This document shows, one piece after another, positions 6,358 to 8,785 of a DNA stretch of 8,785 bases. The DNA is from Sphingomonadales bacterium (lineage in GTDB: Bacteria > Bacteroidota > Bacteroidia > UBA7662). Positions within the stretch are counted from its first letter, which is position 1. Each line of letters starts with the position of its first letter. The stretch spans positions 1 to 8,785 of the forward strand of contig VHAW01000070.1 of the NCBI GenBank assembly GCA_016872225.1, read 5' to 3'. The notes beneath the pieces are model-generated. The model was not told where the DNA came from, did not search any database, and saw only the letters and a list, made by a program, of their open reading frames with translations. The translations under genes were made by a program, and so were the position numbers.

Positions 6358-6942
6358 ATGAACCGTTCTATGCCTTCCGGCTCTTCTGTAAACTCAGCGC
6401 GTTCCGCAGTGCACCCCCGCGAATTTCTGATGTGGGGTTTTTTGGTTTCCGTCTTTATGTTGTTTGCGGGTTTGACTTCGGCGTTCATCGTGCGAAGAGC
6501 CGATGGGAATTGGTTGCAATTTGAATTGCCTCAAGCCTTTGCAATTTCGACCTTGTTGGTGGTGATTTCCACAGTCACTCTGGAGCTCGCTCGTAAGGCG
6601 GCTCGCCGAAACGAGTTCAGCGCATTACGCGCCTGGTTGTTAGCTACAGCTGTTCTTGGCATGGCTTTTCTGGCTTCTCAATTCTATGCCTATCTGCAGT
6701 TGACGGGGCAGGGAATTTTCTTGGTGGGTAATCCATCCGGTTCCTTTCTCTATGTCATATCGGGCGTACACGCCTTGCACATTGTGGCTGCGGTGCTGGC
6801 TGTTCTAGTGACCCTGTATCGAGCATACCGTTGGGAGGTTCATTCCAAATCTCTGTTAGGTTTGCGTATTTTGGCTATATTTTGGCATTTTCTGACAATC
6901 CTTTGGCTTTATCTTTACACATTCTTGTGGTGGATGCATTAA
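6358..6942 (+). CDS. Cytochrome c oxidase subunit III, first (divergent) copy
   Basis: The 194-residue protein has five predicted membrane helices (about 23-46, 56-78, 91-115, 128-155 and 168-192) and belongs to the heme-copper oxidase subunit III family, in the short form lacking the first two helices. Family landmarks are HPREFLMWGFL (19-29), SGVHALHI (135-142, with His138 and His141) and FWHFLTILWLYLYTFLW (175-191, with His177). Two conserved acids are missing: the helix Glu of the classical SE pair is Val32 after Ser31, and the QxxEW-type Glu is Ala111 (QFYAY, 108-112). Subunit III has no redox centre; it stabilises subunit I and helps proton uptake at the D-channel. The start is ATG 6358, with no Shine-Dalgarno. 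It is followed 25 nt later by a second, more canonical subunit III, as is common in Bacteroidota cox operons. Confidence 0.88.
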   Translation: MNRSMPSGSSVNSARSAVHPREFLMWGFLVSVFMLFAGLTSAFIVRRADGNWLQFELPQAFAISTLLVVISTVTLELARKAARRNEFSALRAWLLATAVLGMAFLASQFYAYLQLTGQGIFLVGNPSGSFLYVISGVHALHIVAAVLAVLVTLYRAYRWEVHSKSLLGLRILAIFWHFLTILWLYLYTFLWWMH

Positions 6943-6967
6943 TTTTCGCCTCGTAATAAACTATCCT

Positions 6968-7651
6968 ATGTCATCGCAAGCCAGCCCTGTACTTCAGTCC
7001 TCCGGTAAAATCTGGGATGGTGGTAACGAACCCTTCGGCGCCAGCTACGGCAAGCTGATGATGTGGTTTTTTCTCCTTTCGGATGCCTTTACTTTTTCGG
7101 CCCTTTTGTTGGCCTATGCTGCTCTGAGATTCTCCTCGTTGAGTTGGCCGGTACCAGACAATGTATTTGCTGGTGTTCCATTTATCCACGGTCATTTTCC
7201 CTTGGTTTTTGTGGGCATTATGACCTTCATTCTTATTATGAGTTCAGTCACGATGGTACTTGCGGTGGAAGCAGGTCACCGAGGTGCGCGTAGCGAAGTA
7301 GTCAAGTGGATGATTTGGACAATTTTGGGAGGTATTGCGTTTTTGAGTTGCCAGGCTTGGGAATGGTCGCACCTTCACCACGATGGCGCATGGTGGGGCT
7401 CCAATCCTTTCTTGAATGCAGATGGCACACCGGGTCAGGTTAACTTCACCAACCTCTTTTTTACCATCACGGGTTTTCATGGTTTTCATGTCTTCAGCGG
7501 GGTGGTAATCAATATTATAGTGACCATTATGACGGTGGTTGGCGTCTTTGATCGCCGTGGTACCTACGAAACCATCGAGAAAATTGGATTGTATTGGCAC
7601 TTTGTGGATTTAGTCTGGGTCTTTGTTTTCACCTTCTTTTATTTGGTTTAA
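6968..7651 (+). CDS. ctaE: Cytochrome c oxidase subunit III, second (canonical) copy
   Basis: The 227-residue protein has five predicted membrane helices (about 28-53, 77-101, 112-131, 162-192 and 205-226). It keeps the family landmarks: LLSDAFTF (36-43), where Asp39 occupies the conserved helix carboxylate position; QAWEWSHL (129-136), keeping the second-helix Glu132; TGFHGFHVFSG (168-178, His171 and His174); and LYWHFVDLVWVFVF (208-221, His211). It is therefore the more conventional subunit III, associating with subunit I near the D-channel entrance. A longer loop (134-160, HLHHDGAWWG onward) carries several His and Trp residues. The start ATG at 6968 is 25 nt after the first subunit III stop. 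The upstream sequence has no Shine-Dalgarno. Whether both copies enter the same complex cannot be told from sequence. Confidence 0.95.
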   Translation: MSSQASPVLQSSGKIWDGGNEPFGASYGKLMMWFFLLSDAFTFSALLLAYAALRFSSLSWPVPDNVFAGVPFIHGHFPLVFVGIMTFILIMSSVTMVLAVEAGHRGARSEVVKWMIWTILGGIAFLSCQAWEWSHLHHDGAWWGSNPFLNADGTPGQVNFTNLFFTITGFHGFHVFSGVVINIIVTIMTVVGVFDRRGTYETIEKIGLYWHFVDLVWVFVFTFFYLV

Positions 7652-7660
7652 TTGACAATT

Positions 7661-7972
7661 ATGTCCGGAGAGCACAACAGCAGTTTCGATATTAAGGGGA
7701 TATGGATGGTATTTTGGGTCCTGTTCGCCATTACCGTCTTAGAGTTCATCCTTGCATTGGTCATCCCGGAGGCGTTCATAGCCAAGCCTATCAAAAATGT
7801 GATTTATATTGCCTTGACCCTCCTGAAGGCTTTCTACATCGTGGCTTATTTCATGCACCTCAAGTTTGAACGCATTAATATGATTTACAGCATCATTTTA
7901 CCAACCGTCTTCGTATTGGGCGTTATTGCGGCTTTGATGTACGAGTCGGATTACTGGTTCACTCTGCGTTGA
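7661..7972 (+). CDS. ctaF: Cytochrome c oxidase subunit IV (prokaryotic, CtaF/CyoD-like)
   Basis: A 103-residue protein with three predicted membrane helices (about 12-35, 44-64 and 74-93). The stretch LKAFYIVAYFMHLKFERINM (55-74) is the recognisable core of prokaryotic cytochrome c oxidase subunit IV (COX4_pro, caa3-type subunit IV). It is a small accessory subunit thought to help Cu_B assembly or complex stability; it contains no cofactor ligands. I chose ATG 7661, 9 nt after the preceding TAA, rather than the in-frame TTG at 7652 that directly abuts that stop. The TGA at the end overlaps the next ATG by one base (TGATG), suggesting coupled translation with the SCO-like gene. Confidence 0.93.
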   Translation: MSGEHNSSFDIKGIWMVFWVLFAITVLEFILALVIPEAFIAKPIKNVIYIALTLLKAFYIVAYFMHLKFERINMIYSIILPTVFVLGVIAALMYESDYWFTLR

Positions 7973-8628
7973 TGCGCAAGTTCGGGTTGCTCTTTCTGAT
8001 GTTGGGGCTACCCGTGGTCATTTACCTGGGCTACGTTAATTTGGCGGAGAATCAGTACCAATCGTTACCGATCTGGGGTCCCAAGAAATTACTTCCAACC
8101 GCTCCTAAGAACGGTACAAGTCATCCGGACGATACACTCTATGCCAATTTACCTGCTCTGGAGAAATGGATGGATCGTCGAAGCAATACGGTCCTCATTT
8201 TGCATTTGGTTCGTTACGGAGAATCGGCTGCGCTTCGAGCATTGCGCGATGCTCAATCGACTCGTATTGCGGATGTTTTTCGAAACAATCCCTTGGTGCA
8301 TCAATTTACCCTTGGTTTGGATGATTATCCTATCCAGGTTCAAGGCTCTCTTCGGCCATTCCAGGTTCCAGCGCCTATGGAGGAAGTTTTGGACTCCGTC
8401 CATAAAGCCAAACTGTGGCAGGATTTGAGGGTATATGCCCCGGATTGGCAGCAGCAGTTCAAACAGATTCCTCAGGAAGGGTTGACCTTGCTAATTGACC
8501 GCAAGCGCAGGGTCCGAGGTTTTTACCGCGGCGTGCTCAAGGACCATACCGATCGTTTGATGGAGGATACCCGAACTTTGATTGCGGAATACGCCAATAC
8601 GCCCAATCGCAGACGTCGTCGTTTGTAA
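7972..8628 (+). CDS. Cysteine-free SCO1/SenC-like membrane-anchored protein
   Basis: A 218-residue protein with one N-terminal membrane anchor (about 4-22) and an extracytoplasmic body. Start ATG 7972 overlaps the subunit IV stop (TGATG); the in-frame TTG at 7969 is unlikely. It sits where Bacteroidota cox operons normally carry SCO1, the thioredoxin-fold protein that delivers copper to Cu_A. Similarity is clearest at the C-terminal half, where GLTLLIDRKRRVRGFYRG (170-187) followed by DRLMEDTRTLIAEY (194-207) resembles the SCO ending (strand, turn RxRGxY, final helix), and near LPIWGPKK (32-39). NTVLILHLVRYGESAALRAL (72-91) is where the redox strand and CxxxC should be, but there is no cysteine anywhere in the protein and no His just before LTLLID. 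Copper binding by the usual ligands is therefore not possible. The C-terminus ends NRRRRRL. It may be a degenerate SCO kept as an assembly factor. SCO ancestry is inferred from position and partial pattern. Confidence 0.7.
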   Translation: MRKFGLLFLMLGLPVVIYLGYVNLAENQYQSLPIWGPKKLLPTAPKNGTSHPDDTLYANLPALEKWMDRRSNTVLILHLVRYGESAALRALRDAQSTRIADVFRNNPLVHQFTLGLDDYPIQVQGSLRPFQVPAPMEEVLDSVHKAKLWQDLRVYAPDWQQQFKQIPQEGLTLLIDRKRRVRGFYRGVLKDHTDRLMEDTRTLIAEYANTPNRRRRRL

Positions 8629-8637
8629 CTTTACACC

Positions 8638-8785
8638 ATGTTTTATATGCATCATGCAAAGAAAATTGCGGATTTAGGTAATCGCCGAGTTTTTGCCGGG
8701 GTCATTATGTTGTCCCTGGTGGTTCTGGGCTTAGTGATCTTGTTGAATTCGTTGCCTCAGCGGGAGAAAATCCCGTCTTTTGTGG
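8638..8785 (+). CDS. Probable DUF420 family membrane protein, N-terminal part (cut by window edge)
   Basis: From ATG 8638 (or in-frame ATG 8647) 49 codons are open to the window end, with no stop reached. The visible part has a short basic N-terminus (HHAKKIADLGNRR), one membrane helix at about 17-37 (VFAGVIMLSLVVLGLVILLN) and then SLPQREKIPSFV. DUF420 (YozB-like) small membrane proteins typically follow SCO1 in Bacteroidota cox operons and begin with such a helix followed by a short loop, so position and pattern both favour this call. Their biochemical role is unknown to me; association with oxidase assembly is inferred from context. The gene starts 9 nt after the SCO-like stop, without a Shine-Dalgarno. 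Confidence 0.6.
   Translation, partial: MFYMHHAKKIADLGNRRVFAGVIMLSLVVLGLVILLNSLPQREKIPSFV

Overview
The window suggests a member of the Bacteroidota. The cytochrome oxidase gene order, the tandem pair of subunit III genes, the Cu_A loop CNKICGAAHFNM, the His-rich Cox1 N-terminus before KETFITKYIFSQDHKMI, the near absence of Shine-Dalgarno sequences and a TAnnTTTG-type -7 promoter box all fit that phylum. I cannot name a genus.

Layout: bases 1-998 (minus strand) hold the first 332 codons of a secreted beta-propeller protein of the Tricorn-protease-like type, cut by the left edge. Bases 999-1229 are a divergent intergenic region with one convincing -7 box (TATCTTTG) pointing right and two dyads. 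From 1230 to the right edge every gene points right and forms one apparent operon for an A1-type heme-copper (aa3-type) cytochrome c oxidase: subunit II (Cu_A), subunit I (heme a, heme a3-Cu_B), heme A synthase (CtaA/COX15), heme O synthase (CtaB), two different subunit III proteins, subunit IV, a SCO-like protein lacking every cysteine, and the start of a small membrane protein that looks like DUF420.

How they work together: CtaB farnesylates heme B to heme O and CtaA oxidises it to heme A, which fills subunit I. Subunit II takes electrons from an external donor through Cu_A, having no fused cytochrome c domain. Subunits III and IV complete the membrane complex. The SCO-like gene sits where the Cu_A copper chaperone is normally found in Bacteroidota cox operons, but has neither the CxxxC pair nor the C-terminal copper-ligand His. 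That is the most unusual thing here.

No tRNA, rRNA, CRISPR array, insertion sequence or convincing rho-independent terminator was seen. Apart from the 72-nt gap before the first subunit III gene, intergenic spacing inside the operon is from -4 to +30 nt. I see no wholly new system: the novelty candidates are residue-level departures in a known machine plus a few regulatory-looking structures.
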